DNA of 64,000 nucleotides, taken from positions 1 to 64,000 of the forward strand of contig CANQOF010000003.1 in assembly GCA_947625405.1 (NCBI GenBank). The letters run 5' to 3'. The translations under genes were made by a program, and so were the position numbers. A model generated the notes under the pieces. It saw only the letters and a list, made by a program, of their open reading frames with translations, had not been told where the DNA came from and did not search any database. Positions 8,700 to 17,810 of this stretch are shown one piece after another. This stretch comes from an uncultured Atopobiaceae bacterium. Its GTDB lineage: Bacteria > Actinomycetota > Coriobacteriia > Coriobacteriales > Atopobiaceae. Numbering within the stretch: position 1 is the first letter of the stretch; every line of letters starts with the position of its first letter.

Positions 8700-10220
8700 A
8701 TGGAGGGCACCGCCGAAGCCGAGGCGCCAAGATCTCTTGAAGGCCTTGACGTCCTGCGTGCCCCTTCGGGGGCGATGGGCCGCTTCCTCTACCGCTACGG
8801 CGCCTTCCTCTGCTTTGCCCTCGTGATGGTGGCGTGGCACTGCCTCATGGACACGAACTGGGGTGATTCCACGTGGTTCGCCGATCGCGTGACGGAGGCC
8901 GGGGGCGACCCCTTCGCGATGCTGCCGGCCTATCTCGCCAATCGCTTCGCCACCGTGAACTCGCGGTTCGTGAATTCCGCGCTCGAGATCCTCTTCTCGC
9001 ATTGGCCGTCAGCCGTCTGGCGCGTGGTGGATACGCTCTTCTGGCTCCTCATCTGGGCACAGCTCCGCCGCCTGCTCGACCTTCCGCGCGAGCCGGCCGG
9101 CACATGGCTCCTCACCGCGGGACTCCTCTCGCTTCCCTGGATCTACCTCTACTCCGCGGGCTGGATTGCGACGGGCATCAACTACACCTGGACCACCGGC
9201 GCGCTCCTCTACGTGCTCGCCGGCCTGATGGACGGCCTGCGAGGGCGTGCGATTTCGGGGCTTCGCCTCGGACTCTCGCTACCCGCCGCGGTGCTCGCGG
9301 TGGGGCAGGAGCAGACGGCGCTCGTGCTCTTCGTGGCCTCGGTGGCCGCGGCCATCTGCATGGCGACGGGCGCGCGCGAGAGGTGGGGCGGTGGCAAGGG
9401 TGCGGGGGCATCTGGCTCCCCCGCGGCCCAACGGCCCCAAACGCTGCTCGTGGCCCTCGACGTCCTCGCCATCATCATCGCGTTCGTGGGGCTTTGCGTC
9501 GCGCTCTTCGGCCCCGGAAACGCGATGCGCGTGGCCACTGAGGCCGAGACGTGGATGCCCGCCTTTCCCGAGAAGACGTTCCTCGGAAAGCTCGACACCG
9601 GGTTCGTGGTGGTGATGAACAGCCTCTTCGGGCAGTTCAATCCCATCGCCTGCGCGCTCCTCGCCTTCCTCGCGGGGCTCTGCGCGCGCCGCACGGAGGC
9701 GAACGGGCCCGGCGTGGTGCTTGTGTGCCTCGCGCCGCTCTTCGCGTACCTCGCCTACACGGTGATCGCGCCGAACTTCCCCGCGCTTCCGCCGGTCTTC
9801 GAGCCGCTCGTGGACTTCGAGGGACGCGGCCTCGAGGTCATCAGCTACGCGTTTCCCGGGGAGATCGACGCCTCCGCCCAGGCCTTCGGCTTCGGCGACG
9901 CCGCGCGCACGGTGCTTGCCCTGCTCGTGGTGGCGCTTGTGCTCCTCGCCTGCTGGCGGGCCTTCGATCGCCCGTGGCATCGCGCGGTCTCGCTCTTCAC
10001 GCTCGTGCTCGGCTTCGGGGCGTCGATGGCCGTGGGCCTCTCGCCCACCGCGTTCGTGAGCTTCCCGAGGACGATGCTCATGGGCTGGTTCGCGCTCGTC
10101 GTGGTGGCCCTCGTGGCGTATCGCGCGCTTCCGAAGAGCCTCGCGGGCGCGCGCTTCACCGTCTGCGGTGCCATCATCACGAGCGCGCTCATGGTGCTGG
10201 CGTACAGCCCCATCCTCTGA
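8700..10220 (+). CDS. Polytopic membrane protein (DUF6056-like)
   Basis: A 506-aa integral membrane protein with roughly ten to twelve hydrophobic segments, starting at YGAFLCFALVMVAWHCL (about residue 32) and ending ITSALMVLAYSPIL. A periplasmic loop with DTNWGDSTWFADR and the later GINYTWTTGALLYVLAGL resemble the DUF6056 family, which resembles GT-C glycosyltransferases, but no catalytic residue can be assigned with confidence. ATG at 8700 has GGAGGGAGG just upstream, and a TAGAAT box lies at 8653-8658. It is co-directional with the YD-repeat lipoprotein and converges on purL. Confidence 0.75.
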   Translation: MEGTAEAEAPRSLEGLDVLRAPSGAMGRFLYRYGAFLCFALVMVAWHCLMDTNWGDSTWFADRVTEAGGDPFAMLPAYLANRFATVNSRFVNSALEILFSHWPSAVWRVVDTLFWLLIWAQLRRLLDLPREPAGTWLLTAGLLSLPWIYLYSAGWIATGINYTWTTGALLYVLAGLMDGLRGRAISGLRLGLSLPAAVLAVGQEQTALVLFVASVAAAICMATGARERWGGGKGAGASGSPAAQRPQTLLVALDVLAIIIAFVGLCVALFGPGNAMRVATEAETWMPAFPEKTFLGKLDTGFVVVMNSLFGQFNPIACALLAFLAGLCARRTEANGPGVVLVCLAPLFAYLAYTVIAPNFPALPPVFEPLVDFEGRGLEVISYAFPGEIDASAQAFGFGDAARTVLALLVVALVLLACWRAFDRPWHRAVSLFTLVLGFGASMAVGLSPTAFVSFPRTMLMGWFALVVVALVAYRALPKSLAGARFTVCGAIITSALMVLAYSPIL

Positions 10221-10298
10221 TCGATCGGCGCGCCGCGCGCCCCGTGGCCTCGCGTGATGGGGCCGCGCGGCTCGTCGCCTTTGCGAAGAATCGCCCGA

Positions 10299-10327
10299 GG
10301 CCCCATTCGGCGAAGCCAAATGGGGCC
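10299..10327. terminator. Stem-loop between convergent genes
   Basis: GGCCCCATT (10299-10307) pairs with AATGGGGCC (10319-10327) across an 11-nt loop, between the 3' ends of the membrane protein gene and purL. There is no U-run, so it may act as a bidirectional attenuating hairpin, not as a canonical terminator. Confidence 0.5.
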
Positions 10328-10354
10328 CTCAAGCAGGCTGAATCGTTGAACTCC

Positions 10355-12769
10355 CTACAGCGCCGCCCCGTCGTCGGCGGGGTCGTTCTCGGCCACGCCA
10401 TCGGCGAGCGACGTGCCCGCCTCGCCCGCGAGCAGGCGCTCGATCGAGTGGTCGAAGAGGTCCGCCGCGCGCTCCACCGGCACGTCGAGGTAGATGGTGC
10501 CGCTCTCGTCGAGCACGGTCACGCTGTGGCCCCGCACGCGGCCGATGCCGTCGTAGGGGATGCCCGCCTCGTCGAGGATGTCGGCCACGACATCCGCGTC
10601 GTCCGGGCTCACGGTGAGGATCACGCGGCTCTGTGTCTCGGAGAAGAGCGACGCCACGGGGCTCAGCTCGTCGTCGAGCGTGACCATGCAGCCATGCCCG
10701 CCGGCGATGCAGCACTCCGCGAGCGCCACCGCAAGGCCGCCCTCGGAGCAATCGTGCGCGCTCTTCGCGTAGCCCTCGCGGATGAGGCGGATGGTCGCCG
10801 CCTCCACGCCGCGCTCGAGCTCGAAGTCCACCTTCGGCGGGCGACCAGCGCTCACGCCATGGCAGGTGGCGAGGTACTGCGACGCGCCGAGCTCGTCGGC
10901 CGTCTCGCCGAGGAGCACGATGATGTCGCCCTCGTGCTCAAAGCCCATGGTGGCGTGCACGCGGTAGTCCGGCATCGTGCCCACCATGCCCACCATCGGG
11001 GTCGGCCAGATGGCCTGCCCGAAGCTCTCGTTGTAGAGGCTCACGTTGCCGCCGGTCACGGGGGTGCCCATCTCGCGGCACGCCTCGGCGAGCCCCTCCA
11101 CCGCCTCGCGGAACACGTAGAACACCTCGGGCTTGTCGGGGTTGCCGAAGTTCAGGCAGTTCGTGATGGCGGCCGGCGTGGCACCCGTGCAGGCCACGTT
11201 GCGCGCGCCCTCGATGAGCGCGATCTTCGCGCCCTCGCGCGGGTCCACATGGCAATAGCGCGAGTTGCAGTCGGTGGACACGGCCACGCCGATCGAGCTC
11301 ACGGGCCCGCGCCCCGGCATGCCCACGCGGAGCACCGCCGCGTCGGCCTCTCCCGGAAGCACGGCCGTGTCGTCTTGCACCTGATAGTCGTACTGCTCGT
11401 AGATCCAGCGCTTGGAGGCGATGTTCGGCTCGGCCATGAGCTCGAGGAACGCCCTCTCGAGGCCCTCGCGCGCGGCGGGGTGCTCGAGGCTCGCCGGGTC
11501 GAAGCCCTGGAGCTCGTCGAGGTAGTCCGGGCGCTCGTAGGCGGGCGAGTAGCGCGGCGCGTCGTCGGCGAGCTTGGCCGCGGGGATGTCCGCCACGATC
11601 TCGCCGTGCTGGCGGATCACGAAGCGCTTCGTGTCCGTCACCTCGCCGATCACCGTACAGAGCACGCCCCAGCGCGCGCAGGTGGCCTGCACCTCGGCGA
11701 GGTTCTCCGGCGTCACGACGGCGAGCATGCGCTCCTGGCTTTCGCTCGCCATAATCTCCGCCGGGGTCATCTCCGGCTCGCGTTGCGGCACGCGGTCCAC
11801 CTCGATGTCGAGGCCGACCCCGCCCGAGCTCGCCATCTCCGACGCCGCGGAGGAGATGCCCGCCGCGCCGAGGTCGCCGAGCGCCACGAAGAGCCCGCGA
11901 TGCAGGAGCTCGAGGCACACCTCCACGAGGAGCTTCTCCTCGAAGGGGTCGCCCACCTGCACGGCCGGGCGCTTGTTCTCGGCCGCCTCGTCGAATTCCT
12001 GCGAGGCGAGCGTGGAGGCGCCGCCGATGCCGTCGCGGCCCGTCGTGGAGCCGAAGAGCACGAGGTGGTTGCCCACTCCCGCGCCCGCGCCGGTCTGGAG
12101 GTCCTCCACGCGCATGAGCCCGAGGCACATCACGTCGATGAGGCAGTTGCCCTCGTAGCAGTCGTCGAAGTAGATTTCACCGCCCACCGTCGGCACGCCG
12201 AGGCAGTTGCCATAGCCGCCGATGCCCGCCACCGCGCCGTCGAGGAGGTAGCGCTGGCGCGGCTTTTCGAGCGAGCCGAAGCGAAGCGAGTTCAGGCTCG
12301 CCACCGGGCGCGCGCCCATGGCGAAGATGTCGCGCACGATGCCGCCCACGCCCGTCGCCGCGCCTTGGTAGGGCTCGATCGCTGAGGGGTGGTTGTGGCT
12401 CTCGGCCTTGAACGAGAGCGCCCAGCCCTCGCCGAGGCCGATGACGCCGGCGTTCTCGCCGGGGCCCTGCATCACGCAGTCGCCCTCCGTGGGAAATTTC
12501 TTGAGCTCGTTCTTCGAGTGCTTGTAGCCGCAGTGCTCCGACCACATGAGCGAGTAGATGGTGAGCTCGGTGAGCGAGGGCACGCGGCCCTGGCAGGTGC
12601 ACACCATCTCGTATTCCTCGAGCGTGAGGCCGAGGTCCTGGGCGATCTTCGGCGCCTCCTCGGCGTCGAGGAGCTTCGGCATCCCCACGGGCGCCGGGTC
12701 GTGCTCGCTCGCGAGATCGGCGGCGTTCGTCACCTTCATGGCGGGGGTATGGGCCTTCTCTTCTGGCAT
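10355..12769 (-). CDS. purL: Phosphoribosylformylglycinamidine synthase II (PurL)
   Basis: Catalytic subunit of FGAM synthase, fourth step of purine synthesis: ATP-dependent amidation of FGAR. It is a small-type PurL, 804 aa, working with PurS and PurQ. Visible signatures are LMWSEHCGYKHSKNELKKFP near residue 75, SHNHPSAIEPYQGAATGVGG near 125 and AHDCSEGGLAVALAE near 670, in two tandem AIR-synthase-like halves. The start ATG is preceded by GAGG. It is the last gene of the minus-strand run purC-orf-orf-purS-purQ-purL, 60 bp after purQ. Confidence 0.98.
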   Translation of the reverse strand: MPEEKAHTPAMKVTNAADLASEHDPAPVGMPKLLDAEEAPKIAQDLGLTLEEYEMVCTCQGRVPSLTELTIYSLMWSEHCGYKHSKNELKKFPTEGDCVMQGPGENAGVIGLGEGWALSFKAESHNHPSAIEPYQGAATGVGGIVRDIFAMGARPVASLNSLRFGSLEKPRQRYLLDGAVAGIGGYGNCLGVPTVGGEIYFDDCYEGNCLIDVMCLGLMRVEDLQTGAGAGVGNHLVLFGSTTGRDGIGGASTLASQEFDEAAENKRPAVQVGDPFEEKLLVEVCLELLHRGLFVALGDLGAAGISSAASEMASSGGVGLDIEVDRVPQREPEMTPAEIMASESQERMLAVVTPENLAEVQATCARWGVLCTVIGEVTDTKRFVIRQHGEIVADIPAAKLADDAPRYSPAYERPDYLDELQGFDPASLEHPAAREGLERAFLELMAEPNIASKRWIYEQYDYQVQDDTAVLPGEADAAVLRVGMPGRGPVSSIGVAVSTDCNSRYCHVDPREGAKIALIEGARNVACTGATPAAITNCLNFGNPDKPEVFYVFREAVEGLAEACREMGTPVTGGNVSLYNESFGQAIWPTPMVGMVGTMPDYRVHATMGFEHEGDIIVLLGETADELGASQYLATCHGVSAGRPPKVDFELERGVEAATIRLIREGYAKSAHDCSEGGLAVALAECCIAGGHGCMVTLDDELSPVASLFSETQSRVILTVSPDDADVVADILDEAGIPYDGIGRVRGHSVTVLDESGTIYLDVPVERAADLFDHSIERLLAGEAGTSLADGVAENDPADDGAAL

Positions 12770-12829
12770 GTCTACCTCGAGTTTCTCGTCAAAAGCCTCA
12801 ACGGGCGGCGCAGGGGCCGGGCGATGGCG

Positions 12830-13525
12830 CTAGGCGCTCGCGCCCACCCGCTTGGCGATGGCCGTGAAGAACGCGCTTCCCACGCGCGAGCCGTTCACGC
12901 CGTCGGTCACGCGCTCCGGGTGCGGCATCAGCCCGAAGACGTTTCCCGCCTCGTTGCAGATACCCGCGATGTCGTGGAGCGAGCCGTTGGGCGCGGTCTC
13001 GCCCGGCACCACCGTGCCGTCCGGCTTGCAGTAGCGCACGACCACGCGCCCCGTGGCCTCGAGCTCGGCGAGGGTTGTCTCGTCCGCGTAGTAGCTGCCC
13101 TCGTTGTGCGCCACGGGCACGTCCACCACGGTGCCCGGCGCGAGGTCGAGCCACTGGCAGACGCTCTTCTCCACGCGAAGCGGCACGCTCTTGCAGATGA
13201 ACTTCAGGCCTTTGTTGCGCACGAGCGCGCCCGGGAGCAGGCCCGCCTCGCAGAGCACCTGGAAGCCGTTGCAGATGCCGATCACCGGCAAGCCGCGCCC
13301 GGCCTCCTCCACCACCGATTCCATGATGGGGCTGAAGCGCGAGATGGCGCCGCAGCGAAGATAGTCGCCATAGGAGAAGCCGCCGGGAAGGACGATCGCG
13401 TCGAAGCCCTCGACGCTCGTCTCCTGGTGCCATAGGAAGTCGGCGCGATACCCCAGGTAGCGAAGCGCGCGCACCACGTCCTGGTCGCAGTTGGAACCGG
13501 GGAACTGCACGACGCCAAAGCGCAT
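12830..13525 (-). CDS. purQ: Phosphoribosylformylglycinamidine synthase I (PurQ)
   Basis: Glutamine amidotransferase subunit of FGAM synthase, 231 aa, the usual length. It supplies ammonia from glutamine to PurL. The class-I amidotransferase triad is intact: nucleophile Cys85 in GICNGFQ, and His202 and Glu204 in MPHPERV. The N-terminus FGVVQFPGSNCDQD and GGFSYGDYLRCGAI are PurQ hallmarks. It lies between purS and purL on the same strand, so it is probably co-transcribed with them. Confidence 0.98.
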   Translation of the reverse strand: MRFGVVQFPGSNCDQDVVRALRYLGYRADFLWHQETSVEGFDAIVLPGGFSYGDYLRCGAISRFSPIMESVVEEAGRGLPVIGICNGFQVLCEAGLLPGALVRNKGLKFICKSVPLRVEKSVCQWLDLAPGTVVDVPVAHNEGSYYADETTLAELEATGRVVVRYCKPDGTVVPGETAPNGSLHDIAGICNEAGNVFGLMPHPERVTDGVNGSRVGSAFFTAIAKRVGASA

Positions 13526-13610
13526 GCTCTTCCTCCCTCTCTCAGCCGCCCGACGCCGCGGGGGGGCGCCGAAGGGTGCTCGTCTCTCAAAGAAACCGCG
13601 GGCACGCGCC

Positions 13611-13850
13611 CTACGCCTCGTGCACCGTCACCGCGAAGTCCTCGATCACGGGGTTCGCGAGGAGGCGCTGGCACATCTCCTCCACCTGCTCGCCCGTCAC
13701 GCTGTCCTCGGCGGTGAGTTGGATGAACTTGCCGATGCGCACGCCCGTCACGCCCGTGTAGCCAAGGTTCGCGAGCGCGTGGAGCGAGTTCTCGCCGGCG
13801 GGGTCGTGGATGCCCTCCTTGCCGGTCACGTGGATCTCGAAGTGCTTCAT
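13611..13850 (-). CDS. purS: Phosphoribosylformylglycinamidine synthase subunit PurS
   Basis: Small structural subunit that bridges PurQ and PurL in the three-part FGAM synthase, 79 aa. The family pattern is clear: a first strand (HFEIHVTGKEGIHDPAG), the LGYTGVTGVRIGKFI core, and a C-terminal EMCQRLLANPVIEDF segment. The ATG is preceded by GGAGG (GGGAGGAACCC). It sits 85 bp upstream of purQ, the standard order. Confidence 0.95.
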   Translation of the reverse strand: MKHFEIHVTGKEGIHDPAGENSLHALANLGYTGVTGVRIGKFIQLTAEDSVTGEQVEEMCQRLLANPVIEDFAVTVHEA

Positions 13851-13929
13851 GGGTTCCTCCCGAAGTCCTCAGCGGATGGACAGGGTGCGAGTTCGCGCGC
13901 GTGCCGCGCAGGAGCGCGCAAACGCCGAG

Positions 13930-14646
13930 CTAGATGTTCTGCATCTTCTTCTTACCGTGGCCGCCGCGCTTCTTCGTGTCGCGAAGCGCCGATGCGGGGT
14001 TCAGCTTCTCGACGCTCGGCGCGGGCGTGCTCGCCGAGCTCACGGTGCTCACGGACGAGCTCGGCACGGGCCGGCCGCGCTTGCGCGCCTTCTCGGCCTT
14101 CTTGGCCTGCTCCTCCTCGTAGTCCTCGTCGATGATGTCCTGCACGCGCTTGGTGTTCATGGCGGCGACCATGGCGTCGGTGTCGCGACGGATCGGGCGG
14201 ATCTTCACCCAGTCCCAGATGAAGCCGCCGATGATGAACACGTAGGCGAAGATGAGGGCGACGAGGCCGGGCGTGCCCGTTTCGCCCTGGAACACCACGA
14301 AGAAGATCCACGCGAGCGCCGTCGAGGCGAGGCCCGCGCCGAGGAGGAGCCACCAGATCTTGCGGCGCCGCCTGTAGACGGGGTCGTGCGACATGAGGAT
14401 GTTCGAGGCGGCAGCGAGGCGGTCGTTCTCGGCGCGATCCTTGCGGCGCTGCTCCTTCTTCTCTTCTTTCGTCATGTCCTTGTAGTCTTTTTTGGCCTGG
14501 CCGCCGCGCACGTTCACCACGTGCACCGTGGACGCGCTCTCACGCGCGGGCTTCGCGCGGCTCGCGCCCTTTCGCGTGTAGCCGCCCGTCTCCTGGCCGG
14601 TGGCGCGCCTCATGTTGCGGTCGTTCGAAGGATTTCTCTGACTCAT
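13930..14646 (-). CDS. Predicted two-TM membrane protein
   Basis: A 238-aa protein of unknown function. A basic soluble N-terminus, rich in Lys, Arg and Glu (about residues 1-95, including KDMTKEEKKEQRRKD), precedes two hydrophobic segments, IWWLLLGAGLASTALAWIFF and GLVALIFAYVFIIGGFIW. A second charged helix (DIIDEDYEEEQAKKAEKARK) and a Ser/Pro-rich tail rich in basic residues follow. It lies in the purine gene run between purS and a small gene, and may be co-transcribed; the context gives no function. Both termini are predicted to be cytoplasmic. Confidence 0.75.
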   Translation of the reverse strand: MSQRNPSNDRNMRRATGQETGGYTRKGASRAKPARESASTVHVVNVRGGQAKKDYKDMTKEEKKEQRRKDRAENDRLAAASNILMSHDPVYRRRRKIWWLLLGAGLASTALAWIFFVVFQGETGTPGLVALIFAYVFIIGGFIWDWVKIRPIRRDTDAMVAAMNTKRVQDIIDEDYEEEQAKKAEKARKRGRPVPSSSVSTVSSASTPAPSVEKLNPASALRDTKKRGGHGKKKMQNI

Positions 14647-14667
14647 GGATTCTCCGAGGTAGCGCGG

Positions 14668-15036
14668 CTATTTTGAGCTAGCCGAATGGGGGATGGGGTT
14701 CGTGGCGGGCCCGTGGTGGCCCAAGACGGAGAGGCCGAGCACGCGGCTCACCATCTCCGAGAGCGCGGGGTCGGGGCCGTGCCCCGCGCTGCCGAGGAGG
14801 TGCGTGGACACCTCGGGCAGGAGCGCGTGGATGGCCTCGACGCTCGCCGGGTCGAGCCCGCCCGGGAAACGCTCCGCGGGGCTCGCGCCCGCGGCTTTTG
14901 GCTGGTAGGGACGCTGATGATGCCCATGGCGAAGCAGAGGCCGCACACGGGGGCGGCACGGCTCGCGGCGCGCGAGCTCCCAGGCCCGCGCCTCGTCCGC
15001 GATGCGAAGCCAGGGGATGCCGGAGCGTCGCGTCAT
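14668..15036 (-). CDS. Small hypothetical protein coupled to purC
   Basis: A 122-aa protein of unknown function. Its ATG overlaps the purC stop (ATGA at 15036-15033), which strongly suggests translational coupling. Codon use has the G/C third-position bias of its neighbours. The second half (LDPASVEAIHALLPEVSTHL, then LSEMVSRVLGLSVLGHHGP) reads as helical. The Arg-rich region around residues 22-40 is unusual, so a frameshift there cannot be excluded. No family was recognised. Confidence 0.55.
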   Translation of the reverse strand: MTRRSGIPWLRIADEARAWELARREPCRPRVRPLLRHGHHQRPYQPKAAGASPAERFPGGLDPASVEAIHALLPEVSTHLLGSAGHGPDPALSEMVSRVLGLSVLGHHGPATNPIPHSASSK

Positions 15037-16013
15037 GCGCGCGCCTCCCTCGCGCTCTCGAGCACCGAGCGCGGCTGGCCGGTGATCTTCTCGAAGGCCT
15101 CGGCATAGCGCGCGGAGGTGCCGGAGATCACGTCCTCGGGCAGGTGCGGCGGCTCGCCCTCGAAATCCCAGTGGGCCTTCAGCCAGTCGCGCACGTACTG
15201 CTTGTCGAAGGACGGCTGCACGCGCCCGGGCTCATAGCCCTCCGCCGGCCAGAAGCGCGAGGAATCCGGCGTGAGCGCCTCGTCGATGAGGGTCACGCGG
15301 CCGTCGATGACTCCGAACTCGAATTTCGTGTCCGCGATGATCACGCCGCGGCTCGCCGCATAGTCGGCCGCCTCCGCGTAGAGCGAGAGCGAGAGCGCGC
15401 GGATCTCCTCGGCGAGCTCGAGGCCCACGATCTCGGCGCAGCGCTCGAAGGAGATGTTCTCGTCGTGTTCTCCCTGCTCGGCCTTGGTGGAGGGGGTGAA
15501 GAGCGGCTCGGGGAGCCTCGAGGCCTCCAAAAGGCCCGGCGGGAGCTCGATGCCGCAGACGGTGCGATCGCGATCGTAGGACGCCTTGCCGCTGCCCGTG
15601 AGGTAGCCGCGCACGATGCACTCGATGGGGATGGGCTGGGCCTTCTTCACGAGCATCGCGCGCCCGCGCAGCCACTCGGCGCTCTCGGCGAACTCCTCGG
15701 GGAAGTTCGCGGGGTCCATCGAGAGCAGATGGTTCGGCACGAGGCCGTCGAACTTCTCGAACCAGAAGGCGGAGATGCGGGTGAGCACCTCGCCCTTGCC
15801 GGGGATGAGATCGGGGAGGATGAAGTCGAAGGCGCTGATGCGGTCCGTGGCCACCATGAGCAGCACGTCGCCGCAGTCGTAGATGTCGCGCACCTTCCCC
15901 GAGGCGTCCGGGCGGCGTGCGCCGGCTCCATTTCGCGTGATCTCGCTCGATCCCACGGCTTGCTCCCCCTTGGCTCGTCGCGGCGTCGCGGAGCGGGTAA
16001 CGTCGAGCGTCAT
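15033..16013 (-). CDS. purC: SAICAR synthetase (PurC)
   Basis: Phosphoribosylaminoimidazole-succinocarboxamide synthase, which joins aspartate to CAIR in purine synthesis. It is 326 aa from ATG 16013. The ATP-grasp-like family landmarks are clear: GKVRDIYDCGDVLLMVATDR, ISAFDFILPDLIPGKG, then PIECIVRGYLTGSG and DTKFEFGV. The start is uncertain: the first 35 residues (MTLDVTRSATPRRAK...) are atypical and no strong ribosome site is visible, so initiation could be elsewhere upstream of the GKVRD block. It begins the purC-purL run; the two-component system lies upstream on the same strand. Confidence 0.95.
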   Translation of the reverse strand: MTLDVTRSATPRRAKGEQAVGSSEITRNGAGARRPDASGKVRDIYDCGDVLLMVATDRISAFDFILPDLIPGKGEVLTRISAFWFEKFDGLVPNHLLSMDPANFPEEFAESAEWLRGRAMLVKKAQPIPIECIVRGYLTGSGKASYDRDRTVCGIELPPGLLEASRLPEPLFTPSTKAEQGEHDENISFERCAEIVGLELAEEIRALSLSLYAEAADYAASRGVIIADTKFEFGVIDGRVTLIDEALTPDSSRFWPAEGYEPGRVQPSFDKQYVRDWLKAHWDFEGEPPHLPEDVISGTSARYAEAFEKITGQPRSVLESAREARA

Positions 16014-16197
16014 TGGCGCGTTGAGCTGCGCGTTTGGAGAGCGTTTGTGGCGAGCGACCCTCGATGCCCCGCCGCGTGGGGCGTGCGCCCCGCCGCGTGC
16101 TGCATCTCTCGCCAGCATTGTAGACGATGCCCCCGCGCGAGCCCCGCGCCCGCCCGCGCCTGCAACAAAACTGCGCTTCGTCAGGCCAGGCCCGCCA

Positions 16198-17784
16198 CTA
16201 CTCCGGTTGGGCGGGGAGCCAGCCGTGGTGGCGGGGGAGGTGGATGGTGAAGGTGGATCCGCGGCCCACCTCGCTTTCCACCGAGACGAAGCCGCCGTGG
16301 CGCTGGACGATCTCGCGCACGAGCGAAAGGCCCACCCCGAGCCCGCCGGAATCGCGCTCACGGCTCGCGTCGGAGCGCCAGAAGCGCGCGAAGATGCGCT
16401 CGAGATCCTCCTGCTCGATGCCCATGCCCGTGTCCGTGACGCTGATGAGCGCGTCGTCCTTGTCCTGCCCCACGGCCACCACGACGTTTCCGCCCTCGGA
16501 GGTGTAGCGCATGGCGTTGGAGAGCAGGTTCACCACCACCTGGCGCATGAGGTCGCGGTCGACGTCCGCGAGCACCTGCGGGCGCGGCGCGTCGAGGCGG
16601 AAGCGCAGCGTGAGGCCTTGGTCCTCGAAGAGCTGCTCTTGGTTCGCCACGATGGTGCGCACGAGCCCCACCATGTCCGTGACCTCGGCGTTCACGGGCG
16701 TCGTGCCGTTTTCGATGCGCGAGAGGCGAAGCATCGCGTCCACGAGGCGCGAGAGGCGCCGCACCTCGCCCGCCACGAGCTCGAGGTGCTCGTTGTCGGC
16801 CGGCAGCACGCCGTCTTGCATGGCCTCCACGTTCACGATGATGCTCATGAGCGGCGTGCGGAGCTCGTGCGCCACGTCGGAGGTGAGGCGATGCTCCGTG
16901 CGTAGATCGGCCTCCAGCTTGGCGGCCATCTCGTCGAAGGTGGCGCCGAGTTCGCCGAGTTCGTCGTCGCCTGAGAGGCCCGTGCGCGCGGCGAGGTTGC
17001 CGTTTCGGATGTCGCGCGCCACGGTGGTGATGCGATCGATCGGCCGCGCGATGCTTCGGCTCATCCACATCCCGAGGATCCACGCGAAGACGATGGCCGC
17101 GCCCACGGCGAAGGCGAGCGCGATGTAGGTGTTGGCGAGGAACTGCTCGTCGGTGTTCGTGAGGAGCGGCTCATCGGCGTAGGTCCAGATGCGCACCTGC
17201 CCCACCACGCGATCGGCGATTGTGATGGGCGCCTCGATCGCCGATTCCTCGTTTCCCGTGTTCTCGGCGCCGGGAAGCTGCGTTTGCGCGAGCGGGTCGG
17301 TGTGCTGGACGTCCTCGAAGATGAGCTCGCCGTCGGCGGCGAGCACCTGGATGTTCACGTCCGTGGCCTCGGCGTTGCGCATGACGATCGTGCGAATGGC
17401 CTCGCGGTCCCACGTGCCGTCGCCATAGTGGTCGGCGAGCGCGTGGGCGGTGATGGTCGCGAGCTGGCGCAGGTTCGAGCGCGAATAATCGGTGAACTCG
17501 CCCAGGAACTGGAATCGCAGCACCAGTACGAGGATGATCACCGTCACGAGCGCGGTGAGGATGAAGGACATCATGAGCCGCAGGCTGAAGTTCATGCGCC
17601 GCGCCTTGGGCGGCCGCGGGCTCACGTAGCGCGCGCGAGGGCCAAAGGCACTCGAGCCGGCCTCCGTTGCCGGGGACGAGGCGCTCGGGTCGGCCGCGCC
17701 ACCGCCCGCCACCTGCGAAGACGCCGAAGCGTCCGCGCGCGGCGTGGCCTTGCGCCGTCTCGTCTTCTTTGATCGAATCGCCAC
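16198..17784 (-). CDS. Sensor histidine kinase
   Basis: Membrane sensor kinase, 528 aa if started at GTG 17784, or 465 aa from ATG 17595 just before the first membrane helix. Order: a basic, Ala/Ser-rich cytoplasmic tail (in the longer form); TM1 (LRLMMSFILTALVTVIILVL); an extracytoplasmic sensor of about 130 residues; TM2 (YIALAFAVGAAIVFAWILGM); a HAMP linker; the HisKA H-box SDVAHELRTPL; and the HATPase N, G1 and G2 boxes (NLLSNAMRY, DTGMGI, GGLGVGLSLV). It is 27 bp downstream of its response regulator. The signal it senses is unknown. It sits among purine genes without a sequence link to purine control. Confidence 0.92.
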   Translation of the reverse strand: MAIRSKKTRRRKATPRADASASSQVAGGGAADPSASSPATEAGSSAFGPRARYVSPRPPKARRMNFSLRLMMSFILTALVTVIILVLVLRFQFLGEFTDYSRSNLRQLATITAHALADHYGDGTWDREAIRTIVMRNAEATDVNIQVLAADGELIFEDVQHTDPLAQTQLPGAENTGNEESAIEAPITIADRVVGQVRIWTYADEPLLTNTDEQFLANTYIALAFAVGAAIVFAWILGMWMSRSIARPIDRITTVARDIRNGNLAARTGLSGDDELGELGATFDEMAAKLEADLRTEHRLTSDVAHELRTPLMSIIVNVEAMQDGVLPADNEHLELVAGEVRRLSRLVDAMLRLSRIENGTTPVNAEVTDMVGLVRTIVANQEQLFEDQGLTLRFRLDAPRPQVLADVDRDLMRQVVVNLLSNAMRYTSEGGNVVVAVGQDKDDALISVTDTGMGIEQEDLERIFARFWRSDASRERDSGGLGVGLSLVREIVQRHGGFVSVESEVGRGSTFTIHLPRHHGWLPAQPE

Positions 17785-17810
17785 CGTCGCGCCCGCCCGC
17801 GGCGTCGAGG

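Noticed and set aside
9551-12385. A very long plus-strand open frame over purL and the 3' end of the membrane protein gene
   Set aside because: Its product is Arg/His/Ala/Gly-rich low-complexity sequence, the antisense shadow of G/C-third-position genes; purL on the other strand is certain.
16014-16197. A longer purC extending upstream toward the kinase gene
   Set aside because: The added sequence is Ala/Arg/Ser-rich and unlike SAICAR synthetases; the region more likely holds the purC promoter.
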